The notes under the pieces were generated by a model. That model was not told where the DNA came from, searched no databases, and saw only the letters and a program-made list of their open reading frames with translations. A program made the position numbers and the translations under genes. A stretch of DNA of 64,000 nt from Sanderia malayensis (taxonomy: Eukaryota; Cnidaria; Scyphozoa; Semaeostomeae; Pelagiidae). The stretch is taken from positions 3,872,392-3,936,391 of the forward strand of contig RQOL01000616.1 of NCBI GenBank assembly GCA_013076295.1, read 5' to 3'. This document shows positions 51,667 to 63,282 of this stretch, in pieces; the stretch's first letter is position 1; the number at the start of each line of letters is the position of its first letter.

Positions 51667-52811
51667 TTAGACACTGAACGAAAAATCTAGAGTCTCCAAG
51701 TAAATTTCCCGAACATTTCCATTTTGGTTCACGTTGACTACTTCATAACCATGATTGGGAGCAAGCAAATATTCCTCTTCTTCAGGGTAAACAGAAAGTT
51801 TGTGGATCCCAAGTGCAATTGATACTCTTATGATGAACAGAGTACCAGAACCGGTTGAGGCAAAATCTTCTGCAACTTTTCTGTCGGTTGTTGTAGAGAC
51901 AAACTGCTGGAATATGATCGATGAACCAATGTTCACACTAAACTGCACTTTGCAGCCCCGGTAGACATTGAGGGGAGCATCATAGCTTGCAGCAGGGGAC
52001 AGCAATGCCTTTTGCAGTAGCAGCCACAGCAGTGCCGCATTTACCCATGGGCCAACTGGGCCCGGGCCCAGGGGCCCCCTAAGATTCTTAGATTTAGGGG
52101 GCCCCGAGCAAAATTTCGAAAAACCTAGAGAAGTAATGTCTTCAAACAACACAGTGGCGTCATTTTTTGACAATATGTGATGCTCTAGATGATACATTAT
52201 TCCTTGAAGCTGGATGTCATAAACTGATTTTGGCGCCATCAGCCAGTAATCATGATTTTCTTTTAATTTTATTTCCGTTAGCAAGTTGTCAGTATGCCAA
52301 TAAAATTGTGCTTACAGGGTACTGAGGACTATACACGTGACAAAAAAACTTTTTTTTACATATTTCAAGGGGCCCAAATCAATTTTGGGCCCAGGGCCCC
52401 AACTGACTTAAATGCGGCCCTGAGCCACAGGCCTTTGTACTGGAAACCCTGCCAGATGAAGAAATTAGTCACTCCACGACTACTTTGATTGAAATGGAAA
52501 TACAGATTCGGCGATTCAAGAGTGTAAGCAACTATTGCTTGTTTGCATTCTTTTGAGAGTGATGCAAGCTTGTCTGATGGATCTATGTGGCGTTTTTCCA
52601 CTTCAGTGCCAGCTTTTGATAATGCCTCGTCCAGCAGATCGTTTGATTTTCTGTCTTCTTTTAAAGTTTTTGCAGCACTCTCCTCTGTTTCATTAAGAAC
52701 ATAACCAAAACCAACTGAGTTTGTGTACGACTTTTTCTGCACTACTCTGGCATCTTCAATTAATATAGCATCAGGGTTTGTTTCAACAAATCGATCGTGG
52801 CGAACTGGCAT
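51667..52811 (-). pseudogene. ADP-ribosyltransferase-domain gene, copy 1, split by a MITE
   Basis: The N-terminal half reads from ATG at 52811 (MPVRHDRFVE) to about 52431; the C-terminal half runs to the stop at 51667. Between them sits a 393-bp hAT-like MITE (52030-52422). The flanking halves align with intact copy 2, and with one target duplication removed the frame is continuous, so the break is a simple insertion. The domain has the R-S-E layout of the arginine-type ART fold: VYRG, then FVSTTTD, then EEEEYLLAP. ECKQAIVAYT and LYFHFN upstream match vertebrate ecto-ART motifs. No signal peptide is evident, so it may act inside the cell. It could remain functional only if the MITE is spliced out. 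It is eukaryotic in character. Confidence 0.8.
52030..52422. mobile_element. hAT-like MITE inserted in ART copy 1, perfect 8-bp target duplication
   Basis: AGCCACAG at 52022-52029 and again at 52423-52430 flanks the element exactly. Termini are CAGTGCCGCATTTA on the left and, as reverse complement of the right end, CAGGGCCGCATTTA. Next to them are GC-rich GGGCCC/GGGGCCCC palindromes that continue the inverted repeat. 393 bp with no transposase. The 8-bp duplication and CAG...CTG ends indicate hAT; the exact duplication suggests a fairly recent insertion. Confidence 0.93.
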
Positions 52812-52939
52812 TTTTCTGCTGGACTAACTTGTAGAAATGATAAGATACCTATCTGCAAATATCAGCTTTCCTCAAATTCATATGTGTTATGAATTTTGCT
52901 GACTGGAGCTTTAGGCCGTAGAAAATAAATAACAACAAA

Positions 52940-54230
52940 TAACAATGGCATATTATTTGGCTCATCTATCTTTATTTAAAAACAAAAAAATCCTAAGTTG
53001 CTTTATCTTTGCTCAATAGGCTGTTTCGCGAATTTCTTTGAATCTAGTACAGGGATAAAAACGCGGAAAAACCGAATAAACGACAACAAACTTAAGGCCA
53101 ACACCAAAATAAAGCAATTTAAACATACACAAACAAATAAAACCGACGAAATGAAATGATTATTTGTAAAAAGATGAAGCTTGATTGTACATTACATGTA
53201 TTTATCATATATGAGAGGATTACACATTGAAAGACTTGTCTATGCTTTTTAAGTAAATTTCCCGAACATTTCCATTTTGTTTCACGTTGACTACTTTATA
53301 ACCATGATTGGGAGCAAGCAAATATTCCTCTTCTTCAGGGTAAACAGAAAGCTTGTGAATGCCAAGTGCAATTGATACCTCCATGATGAACAGAGTACCA
53401 GAGTCGGTTGAGCCAAAATTTTCTGCAACTTTTCTATCGGTTGTCGTGGAGACAAACTGTCGGAATATGATTATTGAACCAACATACACAAGAAATGGCA
53501 CTTTGCAACCTCGGTAGACATTGAATGGAATATCATAGATTGCAGCAGGGGATATCAATGCTTTGTACAACAGTAGCCATAGCCCTTGATACTCGTAATC
53601 CACGCTCTTAAAACTGGTCAGTGAGAATTCACGACTAGTTTCATTGAAATGAAAATAAAGATTCGGCGATTCAAGAGTGTAGGCAACTATTGCTTGTTTG
53701 CATTCATTTGAGAGTGATGCAAGCTTGTCTGATGGATCTATGTGGCGTTTTTCCATTTCAGTGCCAGCTTTTGATAATGCCTCGTCCAGCATATCGTTTG
53801 ATTCCCTATTCTCTTTCAAAATATTTGCAACACTTTCGTCATCTTGAAGAACAACATTATAGCCAAAAGCATCGGCGCAAACTCTTCTCTGGACAATTCT
53901 AGCATCTTCAATAACAATAACATCAGAGTTTATCTCAACAAATCGATCGTGGCGAACTGCCATGTTTCTCGTCGATAAATACAGAAAATCACAAGATATC
54001 TGCAATTTCAACTTTCCTCAAAGTTATGGGTTTTATGAATACCTCTACCAGATCGAAACCTTAGGCCATAGGAAATAAACAAAAATAACAATGGCACATT
54101 ATTTGGCTCATTCATCTTTATTTAAAAACAAAAAACTCTAAGTTGCTTTATCTTTGCTCACTGGGTTGTTTAGTGAATTTCTTTGCATCTAGTACACTGG
54201 TAACAACGCGGAAAAACTGAAGTAATATTA
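52940..54230 (-). repeat. Tandem segmental duplication carrying the two ART genes
   Basis: Sequence 5' of copy 1 (about 52940-53080) is about 85-90% alike by eye to that 5' of copy 2 (about 54085-54230), including TTTATTTAAAAACAAAAAA and GCTTTATCTTTGCTCA. The duplicated unit therefore covers the whole gene plus its upstream flank. Confidence 0.8.
53220..53963 (-). CDS. ADP-ribosyltransferase-domain protein, copy 2 (intact)
   Basis: A single-exon gene of 247 aa. The chosen ATG at 53963 (MAVRHDRFVE) aligns with the start of copy 1; an in-frame ATG 16 codons upstream is less likely. The N-terminal third is charged. ECKQAIVAYTLESPNLYFHF matches the conserved helix of eukaryotic mono-ADP-ribosyltransferases. 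The catalytic R-S-E elements follow: VYRGC (about 146-150), FVSTTTD (about 169-175) and EEEEYLLAP (about 214-222). Such enzymes transfer ADP-ribose from NAD+ to protein side chains, often arginine when the motif is ExE. No secretion signal or GPI tail is visible, unlike vertebrate ecto-ARTs. Absence of introns, while all neighbours are intron-rich, suggests a retrocopy-like or transferred origin. It lies directly downstream of HPF1 on the same strand. Confidence 0.88.
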   Translation of the reverse strand: MAVRHDRFVEINSDVIVIEDARIVQRRVCADAFGYNVVLQDDESVANILKENRESNDMLDEALSKAGTEMEKRHIDPSDKLASLSNECKQAIVAYTLESPNLYFHFNETSREFSLTSFKSVDYEYQGLWLLLYKALISPAAIYDIPFNVYRGCKVPFLVYVGSIIIFRQFVSTTTDRKVAENFGSTDSGTLFIMEVSIALGIHKLSVYPEEEEYLLAPNHGYKVVNVKQNGNVREIYLKSIDKSFNV

Positions 54231-54389
54231 ACAACCTCAAGATGTTTATACAATATACAAATTTATACAATGCAAAGCATTCACTAACATAACTTGTATA
54301 CATCAGAATACAGTATTGAAGCAGCAAATACAACAGTTTTGAATACCTTCCTCCGTGTTGAAGGAAAGATACTTTGCGCATTCGAGCTT

Positions 54390-56916
54390 CTATTGTTTAA
54401 GTATCTTTATATCTGCATCAATTGTTAAGTCAATTGGACCTTCCCTTTTGCGAAAGCTGAGATGTTTCTTGACAATCTCACCGAATATGTCTCGTCCAAG
54501 TAAAGAGTAGGCCATTGGGAGCAAACTGGAGATCATGCCCTTAAACTTCTCATTGGCAAAACAGAATAGATCTATACCCAACTCAAGGCCCATTCCATAA
54601 TCACATTCATCGTTTGCAAACTGCACCAACGTCACAAGATCATGCAACTCATCGTAGAACTTATCACGCAACTCTTCACTTTCTCCTTCGCATATTCTTG
54701 TGAGCAGACTGTTAAGAGCGGCTATCAAAAAACGAAGATAAGATGTGCAGTTCTGGCTGTTTGAAATTGACGGAACAAACCCGTGGAATGAGAACACGGA
54801 CGAAGAACAGGGAATGAGTGGAAGAGTGTGTGCATGTCATGGTGTGCAGAATAAAGCAACTGTGGCAAAACTATGCACGTTAGGACCTTGTTATACAAAC
54901 AAACTTGGACGCATTGGCGCGCATTCTCAAGTATTTTGGAACTTTTTGAACGCGTTGCGAAAGAAAATAATGTAATCACAAGCGCAGTTTATTGATTTAG
55001 CAGAAGCTACGTTAGCGATGCTTGCGGCGATTCAAGGTCCAATTGAACGAGTATGCTTTGAAAACAGATTGTGCTTGCAGATAGAAACAAATAACAATAA
55101 AAATATTATATTGTTACTCACCATCTGATATGTTTAATGGACGATATCCAACTTCGTTGTCATCAATTGGTACAACAATGCCAGCCTTGTGAAACGACTT
55201 TGTGACAACGTGTTTTCCTCTCTGCTTAATCACAGGCGATTGTGACTTCATGTTGTAATTACTCCGCTTTGCTTTGTCGTCAATTTTTGAAAGAATATTT
55301 TTCATCTTTGCTAATTTTGATTTGTCTTTGGTTTGCTTCATGCAGCCTTCCGCATGGGATCTGGAATAAAACAACAAAAACGTCCAGCCACTTAAATTTA
55401 TCATCCAGAATTTAAAAGGATCGATTTTCAGTCTAAGCAATTCAATTAGCAAAGCTGACAGTTACTCACTAACCTGACTGCATAAAACAGATTATCTCCG
55501 CATATTTTGAGCTGGCAGCTGACCTCGACCTCATTAGAAGCCACAATTAATGGCAAAGCACTTGGTTCATCACTAAAACAAACCATAATCAATAAAACAA
55601 TAACATCACTACGTATATAAACATCATTATCAAAGCTAGATCATGGAAAAAGCGTGCCAAATTACATTAAATTAATGAAAGTTTATTGTGCGTTTATTTC
55701 GTACGGGGGTGTGAGAGTGTGACACCCGCTTCCCCCTTCCCCGCCCCCATCCAAGCGACAGGAAACAGCATTTTACTCGGCCAAATTGGCATTTTGTACT
55801 GCTCACTCGGCAAACCTGGTAGTAGTGTGCGAAATTACTTTGCGTGTCTGAGGAAGTGTGAGCTTATGAGAACTTAATTAACTTTAATTAGAACCGATTA
55901 ATTAACGTGCCCGGCGGTGTTGGTATTAGTAAATTTCACGATACAATATCTTTGCCTACCGAAAATAACCGATGTGAAATCCAGTATGGTAGTTTTTCTC
56001 GCTCAGCACTGTCATAAACTCAGGGGGATCGTAGAAAAACCTTGAATGCATGTGAATTAATGATGCGTCGTCGTCTTTGACAATGCCTTGAAGCTCTCCG
56101 CTAACAATGCAGTAGGGTCCAGTAAGCTGCAATCCAAGTGTATCTACCAGTGCATCTAAAAAACGAAACGGTATAGAAATGAGATTGTGTGTTGATTATA
56201 CATTTGTGACTTTGTTGGATGGTCATAAGAGAAACAGAATTCATAACATAACAGAAAAGAAATAAAAGTCGCACGAAGGGCCTAAGATTAACATACCACG
56301 TGGTGATTTTGGGCATAATTCCAAGCAGAGTTCCCAAAGTTCGTAAAAATCAGAAGGCATGTCTACATTCAGTAGATTTTTTATGACATCTTGAAATTCC
56401 TTCTCAATTTCGCCAACTAAAGAAAAAAGAATAATTTTAACCTGAGAATCTTTGGGACGACTTTGCTGCGCGCAAAGGAGCAGCAAATATGACTGTAGTA
56501 AATCTGCGTTAGGCATGGTAGTAAAGATGCCCCGCCCCATTGCCCCGCCCCCTCTCAGTCTGCCGTTCGTTTAACTTGACGCTTTTTATTAATAATTTAC
56601 CTCCTTTACCACTGGAACAGTCTTCATTTTTCTGTTTCTTTCTTCCAGTTTCCTAAAATTTTAGCATGAGGCAATAAAAATACATGACATTGATTTCTGA
56701 GTTCAACCACGAGGTATAAATGTTTTTGTTTTGTTGGGCCTAAATGCCTATGTATGACCTTCAGCTTCAATTAGTCGCTTACTTGTGTCTAGAAAACCTT
56801 ATTGGGGTATTTTATATAATACAATCTTAATTTATGTAGTAAAACTCGTAAATTGATAGAAAGCAAATTATTACCCGAACACTGGAAGACTTCCTTTTAT
56901 TGGACTTGCCGGCCAT
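54390..56916 (-). CDS. HPF1: HPF1, histone PARylation factor 1
   Basis: Seven exons (56916-56875, 56652-56601, 56416-56297, 56155-55960, 55572-55474, 55360-55122, 54721-54390) encode 359 aa in frame. MPSDFYELWELCLEL, GLQLTGPYCIVSG, RFFYDPPEFMTV, HIGYFRDEPSALP, HVVTKSFHKAGIVVPID, VGYRPL and FANDECDYGMGLELGIDLFC follow human HPF1 throughout. The NDE in FANDECDYG holds the glutamate (human Glu284) that completes the PARP1/PARP2 active site and redirects ADP-ribosylation to serine; VGYR holds human Arg239. The N-terminus is a short basic tail (MAGKSNKRKSSS). A MITE-related fragment sits in the intron before exon 5. It is head-to-head with SPATA4. It acts in the nucleus in the DNA damage response. 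Confidence 0.97.
55700..55835. mobile_element. Partial copy of the 51255-51473 MITE, in an HPF1 intron
   Basis: CCAAGCGACAGGAA, AAATTGGCATTTT and TACTGCTCACTCGGCAAACC are shared with the MITE at 51255-51473 in the same order. The outer ends are lost or diverged. Confidence 0.8.
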
Positions 56917-57171
56917 TTTCAAGAAGTACGATGGACCCGCCCACAGTAAGAAAGCATAAGTGGGCGTGGCGTTTTGATGCGAGCAAAAAGCGCGCTTGTT
57001 TGCCTCGCTTCAATGTTCTAGCCTCTAGTAACAGCATAAACAACAGCAAGATTTTTTCATTCAACAACTGCAGGCCGATAGCAACTGCACAGGACAAATT
57101 CAGAAATTCAAACGATTTATTAGGAAATCAAAGATATATCTGAAAGAAAGCTTGAAATTGCACGGAAAGAT
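56917..57171. promoter_or_regulatory. Shared HPF1/SPATA4 bidirectional promoter region
   Basis: Only 255 bp separate the divergent start codons. Contains GTGGGCGTGG and GCGCGC, the most GC-rich stretch locally. Inference from layout. Confidence 0.5.
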
Positions 57172-58909
57172 ATGAGTGGATTGCCAAGAGAAGTACTGAA
57201 ATGGATTCAGAGTCTTGATCTTACTCGCCCTGTTAAAAATACCCGAAGGTAAGCCGTGATGACGTGAGGTTGGATGTACACCTACAAATTCCCTCTCTGA
57301 CGTTTATAGTGCTTCCTGAATCATAAAATTAAAGAATTTCGGTCTACTATACTAGATATTTGCATTTATTCTTTAGAGATTTCTCAAATGGTTATCTGAT
57401 AGCTGAGATCTTTTCGTGGTATTATCCTCAAGAAATTCAAATGCATTCCTTTGATAATGGCATGTCAATTGAAACCAAAATGGGAAACTGGTCTATTATT
57501 CAAAGGGTATACCTATTATATTCCATTAATCAATAAACTCCTTGTCTTTGCAACACAATTATATATATGCTTGAATTTTAGAAGACTCAACTTCATGCTA
57601 TGCTCTCTTATTCAATTTTTTAGTTCTTTCAAAGAGCAGAGTTTGACATACCTCAGGATGAAGTTCAAGGCACAATCCATTGTAAACCTGGTGCAGCTAT
57701 TTTGCTCATTCAAAGAATTTACACAATACTTACCAACAGAATGTAAGTAGTTAATGTAGCTGGTGTATACTGCAAACTGGTGTATACTGCTGGTGTATGT
57801 TTGCTAAAAGTAAAGGATAGCATTAATCTATTGCTATCTGTCTCATTGTAGCATTAAAGCTCCAGGTGTTGAAGAACTTACAGATTTCACAGATAATAGC
57901 TATCAAGCTAAGCTACCAATGCATGCAAGAACAACCGCAACTCAGGTGAAAACTTTATACCATTATCAACTTGATTCATTTCAGTCCCTTTTGACCCTGA
58001 AAACAGATGATTAATCCTAATTACTTGATATTTTGAAGGCAATCAAAAATAACATTGCAACCTCTGAGCTTCATACTGATCCAGATAGAATATTATGCAG
58101 ACAAAAGGTAAACAGCTGCTATATTCCTACGTATGTCTGATGTAGTTTTTTGCATGATTGTTGAACTTCAGTCTTCATTAAATTGAAATGGTTTGTTGAA
58201 GGCTCAAGAAATTATTAGATTCCATGTACAAAATCGACAGAATCAGCGTGTTGAGGATCCAAGTAAGTTGAAATTTCCACACATTGCTTGCTGTTAATTA
58301 CTTTAATCGGAGAAACTTTCGCGGGAAGAAACTTTCGCGAGGCGAAAAAATCGCGAAATTTCTATAATTAACTTTCGCGTTTTAGGCAAAATCAGATATT
58401 TTGCGAGAACAAACTTTTGCGAATTCCAAGTCTGAACAGAAACTTTAAGCAGAAACTTTGAAGTAGTTTTTATTCAAAGTGAAACTTTTTCATAAATTTC
58501 GCGAATTTCCAATTTTGAAATTTTTTTCAAGAATAAACTTTCGCGAATTTCATATTTTAGAAAATTTCGCGCAATAAACTTTCGCGAATTTTGGTCAAAA
58601 ACGCAAAAATCGCGAAAGTTTCTTCCCGCGAAAGTTTCTCCTCCGATTAAAGTAGCTAAATATGAAGGAAGCCATGCTCAGAGACCAAGCAGGGTTATTT
58701 CAACCCAAGTAATGCCAACATCCTTTTATATTACAGAACGATTTGGAATAAAACCCAACATTTGTCAAAGAAGTCCAAGAAAGACACCAACAGAGGGATA
58801 CAATGAAGAAGTTGATGATGAAAAGCATTATGATGAAAATGATTACAACGACACAAATGAAATTCAGGACTACATTCATGAAATACCTGTACAGCAAGCA
58901 GGATATTGA
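57172..58909 (+). CDS. SPATA4: SPATA4, CH-domain protein of sperm/cilia
   Basis: Seven exons (57172-57248, 57377-57506, 57624-57742, 57852-57945, 58039-58107, 58202-58262, 58737-58909) encode 240 aa in frame. LPREVLKWIQSLDL, RDFSNGYLIAEIFSWYYP, FDNGMSIETKMGNW, GTIHCKPGAA, YTILTNR, FTDNSYQAKLP and AIKNNIATSEL match vertebrate SPATA4 block by block. The N-terminal 110 residues form the CH-like domain shared with SPEF1/CLAMP proteins, which bind microtubules in axonemes. The C-terminal tail is acidic with many Asp and Glu and is not conserved. The last intron carries a 354-bp MITE. It converges on TAF3 with 315 bp between stop codons. In human, SPATA4 is adjacent to WDR17; here they lie at opposite ends of the window. 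Confidence 0.95.
58300..58653. mobile_element. MITE rich in TTTCGCG, in the last SPATA4 intron
   Basis: Both ends read inward ACTTTAATCGGAG followed by AAACTTTCGCGGGAAGAAAC. The interior repeats TTCGCGAA-type motifs, giving an overall inverted repeat of about 354 bp. Target duplication is not clear. No coding content. Confidence 0.85.
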
Positions 58910-59224
58910 ATGACCAACTGAAAAATCAGTATCTTAGAATTTTGTTTCAATTATCATTCTTTTTCTTCAATTCTTTTTTGAAGTCAGTGTTATCAAATTT
59001 ATAACCGTTAGTTGTGTATTATAAAGTGTATTGGAGTGTAATCATAATGCTCTCATTCTAATGACTTCACAGTCTGTTAAAAATTGTTTCTCTTCAAATG
59101 TATACACTTCCGAATTCAATGTCTAGTAAGATGATGATGATATTTACATAAATATACCATTACATGTAAATGTAGTACATATAATGGCTAACTATATATT
59201 ACATATATATCAATCGTTTTTCTG

Positions 59225-62200
59225 TCACTCTTTCTTCTTCCGCTTTTTCAACTTCTTCTTGCTCATTTTCTCAATGCAACAAGAACAAAACCATTCCGCA
59301 TCGCCAACTGGATCTTCAGTTATGCCAACACAAGTCCTAAAAACAAACAACAACCACATTTTCAACTGAGTTCCATTCTGATCTATTAGCTTGCATCTTT
59401 GTGTATGAGTCAATTAAACAATGACATGTATGTAAAATTATCAAAGCATGCACTTACCAATGATACCATCCATCACAAGAATCACAACCGATCATAGGAC
59501 TGCCATCATCTGGTCGTAGACAGGAGGGACAATACCAGACTTGTGATGTTGGGGGCTGTAGAACAATGACATTCATTCTTCAATAACAGAAGCCAAAACT
59601 CCATAATGGAATTATGATATTGAGCAAATATATACTCTTGTATACAATTGACACTGATGGTGTTTATGCAGCTAAAATAGCAGTAAATGAATACCTCAGT
59701 AATTGTTTGAATGAATAATCCTCTTGATACTGATTGTTCTGCAGTAGGTGTAGTTGCAGCTGCAAGTGGATTTGGCGTGCTTGCTAAATAGCCGGCTGAT
59801 GATGACTCAGGTTTCTTTGATGATGAACTGCCTTTTCTTGATGATTCACTCTTCTTTGAACTACTCTTCTTCCCAGATTCAGTTGTCTTCTTAGAAGATT
59901 CAGATTTCTTTGAAGAGGATTCTTTCTTCTTTGGGCTCGAGTCGCTCTTAGAAGAATCACCTGAATGATAGAAAGAGTATTTGCTTCTAGAATTGCTGAA
60001 ATCCAAAGAAAAATGTGATTTAGAAAACAAGCAGAAATTATGAGGAAGCACATTTGCTTGGAAATTTCATTGGTACAAATGCAGACATACATCGCATCCA
60101 CAATAGATGGTATATCAACATCACAATCACACTGCCCCTCAGTGTACAATACAGCATATATGACAAACCTTTCTTGGATGAATGTCCTCGCTTGGAATCA
60201 CTTTTCTTTCCACTTGACTTTGGCCTTGGAGTTTCAAATCCACCAACCGATTCATCTGCAACAAGTGGCTCAATCTTCACTCCAACTTCAACTTTCGGCA
60301 ATACAGGAGTGGTTATTTTTGATGGTTTTTCTTTTTTAGACTTCTTCTGCTTTGGCTGTGGTGTTGAAGGTGCAACACCTTTGGATGGTAAGTCATATGG
60401 TGAAGCTGAAACTCCATGGAATTGCCTGCAAATAACCAAAAAGAGAAAACAATTCAAAAAAACCTTGTAGCAAAAAGCAATTCTTCTGCATCCAATGTGC
60501 TTGAAGCTTATGCGCCTGAAGATAATTTTTCTGTATCCTTTTGCGTTGATACTGAACTTAAATCTTACAGTGATGGAGATGATGAGCTTGTGTTGGGTTC
60601 CTTTTGTAAGGGTGCAGAGGATCTTTTGAATGTGAGCTTCAAACTTGGTGTAACAGACTTTTTATCTTCCTTGCTTTTACTGCCCGACTCAAGCTTTTCC
60701 TAAAATATAAAAAAAGCAAGTCAAGCATAGCTGACTGTTACTCATTAGTAGCAACATTGAACTTCTACATCTAGTCAATTGAAGACAAAGGAAGAATATA
60801 TATTTGATTATATAATAAAAACCAAAAGCATAAAAAACCTTTTTCTTTGCTTTCTTGTCTTTCTTGTGCTTCTTTTCACCGTGGTCTTTCTTGCCTGGCT
60901 CTTCGGGCAACTTCAACTTCGCCGCATTGGGAGATAAAATCTCATGTTGAGACTGCATACTGCTACTGAATAAAGATGACTTTGAGGTTGCTGGTGATTC
61001 AATACTATCACTACTGGTGTAGCTCTGTTTCCAAGACTGATCTGCAGCATTTTGTGAGACCAGACTCTTTTTCTCGTTCTCTGCATCACGTTTCAATTTT
61101 TCTTCTCTGTCTGCATGCTTCTTCTTGAGCTTCTTCATTTTCTTATCCATGGACATCAATTTAGAATTTGTTTCAGAAAAACTTTGACTTGTAGGTGTGG
61201 AAGCTAAGTCTTTCACTTTACTTTTAGATGACTTTGGAGATGGGGATATATTCATGGGCTTCACCTGCAATTTCTGAACTGTTGCAGGGATTGGTGTAGA
61301 TGTAGAAGGCATTGCTGATATGCGAGGTTCTGATGGGCTTTTCAAAAGGTGAGGAGAAGTAAATAATTGTGGAGACCCAAGTAAGTTGCTGGAAGCAGAT
61401 TTTTTCACACCATGTTTGCCTGAAGACTTCTTGCTCTTTGTTTTCTTTTCCTTTTTGGTCTTCTTTTCAGCTTTTATAGAGTTACCTTCTTTGAGAATAT
61501 TTGACTGGTTGCTTAATAAAGGTGTTAACTGACTCTGCTCACTCATAGAGCCTGTGCTATGCTCAGTTAGTTTGCTAGACTTTGAAGCAAAAGGTTCCAC
61601 ATCTTTGAAAGATGAATTGCTATCTTCTGGAGTAAATACAGTTGACTTCTGAAACTCACCAGTGTGCTTATCAATTGGAATATGAAGTGCTGATTTATCA
61701 ACAAGAGATGGAGTGTTATCTCTTAAACCAAATTCATCTTTGTTCTCTGATTTACTCACATTCTCTGGACTCGCAAGCAATAATTTGGATCTTTTGGCTG
61801 GAACTGGTGAGTGTCTTGGTGCATTTGCATGTGTGGGACTGTCAAGGTGAGAAGCTGGTCGCTTTTCTGCAGTATTCTGCACAGGTTCTTGCTTTCTTGA
61901 AAAAGGATCACTGTGCCATTTAGGCAGGGGTGTAACTGCTTCTCTTTCAACTTCTATCGATGTGGCTACTTTCAGATCTGAGCGTATAACATCAGGTGTC
62001 TTTGACGAAGGACCAATATTGAAACTTTTCTGCTCCACGGGTGAGTATATTGGACTTTCACGATTCTCTCTCTTCATTAGCTCTGACGGAAGAGCTTTAG
62101 GTATTGCATCTTGTTGCAAATTTTCCTCTTTGTTCTCAACCTCTCCAGCAGCTTTAAAATCAACACAATAGAACATGTTATCACGAGCATGAAAAAGACA

Positions 62201-62900
62201 TGACGTAAAACTATAATTACCAAATTATAATGGCCAAAGATATGATGCTTTAAAAACAACCTCTATGATGTTTATTGTTAAGCACACACCTATGATGTCA
62301 CCTTTGCTATCCTCATTCTCAATAACTTTGTCAAATGGCGGCAAATGATCATCGTAATATTCATCCCTTGTTGACACCTGGTCTTCTGTTGGGAACTTGA
62401 GATGTGGTTCACAGTTAACAGGGTATTGGACAGGTGTCTTGGGCAGATGAATAGGTTCAACCTGATGTACATAGTCATCCAATTCGCAAACCTGTATACC
62501 AAGCTGATCAAATGCGAGTCCAAGATCAATCAAGTTTGAATCTTTATGCGATACTGCAAGATTAAAAAAAATTATTTTGTGCTCTTGATTGCTTAGTGGG
62601 CTGTATATCACAGCAGAAAAAGGGCTCAAAAGTCCACATAAAGGAGCAACATCCCCTCCAGTATCCTGGAAAGATATCTTTCAAGATAAGGTGTAAAAAA
62701 ATTCATTATTTCCTGACGTCCATATACTTACAATGCTGACAATAACATGCCGTAACTTTAGTTAATCTTTTAATGTATCTTTCGAGAATATCAGTGAGGA
62801 CATTAAGTGATGTTTGTTGCATTGAATTCCATCCCAAAGAATGACATATTTGTCCAACCGCTATCTTCAATGTAGTTCTGTCAAAATCATTGCACTGCAT
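59225..62900 (-). CDS. TAF3: TAF3, TFIID subunit 3 (histone fold plus PHD finger)
   Basis: Eight exons (62900-62732, 62553-62290, 62151-60839, 60699-60569, 60425-60169, 59960-59695, 59555-59458, 59336-59225) encode 869 aa in frame. The N-terminus has the TAF3 histone fold: LKIAVGQICHSLGWNSMQQ, VLTDILERYI, then GLAFDQLGIQVCELDDYVHQV, which pairs with TAF10. The long middle is Lys/Ser/Pro-rich and disordered (KKHKKDKKAKKK, SSSKKSESSKK). The C-terminus is a PHD finger: VWYCPSCLRPDDGSPMIGCD, SCDGWYHW, CVGITEDPVGDAEWFC. The Trp before the first Cys and the DDGSPM segment form the H3K4me3 pocket in vertebrate TAF3. A basic tail ends the protein. It recruits TFIID to active promoters. An upstream in-frame ATG at 62918 is possible, but the chosen one fits the family. 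Exon 3 alone is 1.3 kb. Confidence 0.96.
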
Positions 62901-63282
62901 GCTTTCAAAGAATCCCAAAAAAATATTTAAGGCAGTTTAACTTTTACGTCCTCATTGTATTAAATAATAACAATTTCAGCAGCATTTACACTTTGGCTTG
63001 TAATTGATTCAAGATTCAAAGCACATCACACTACACTTGGCTTGGATTGGCATGGCGGTACGACACTCCTTTTTAACATGCACCACGACACGAACATACG
63101 TAGCCATTATGCCACCAAATTTTTAATGCCTTAATATTAATAAATCATTTTTTTAGAAAGAACTTAAATAAAAAATTTTTCAATGTAACCAATCAAAGCT
63201 AAAATAAGTAAAATAAAAATTTTTTGCGCCCACACTGCCTTGTGTATACGCTAGTATCACCCAAGGACCAAGACAACAGCAG
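62901..63282. other. TAF3 5' flank
   Basis: Presumed TAF3 promoter and 5' UTR; AT-rich, nothing else recognised. Confidence 0.4.

Noticed and set aside
52100..52284. Frame inside the 52030-52422 element joined to the ART C-terminal half
   Set aside because: The upstream part is MITE sequence, so the apparent start codon is not the gene's start.
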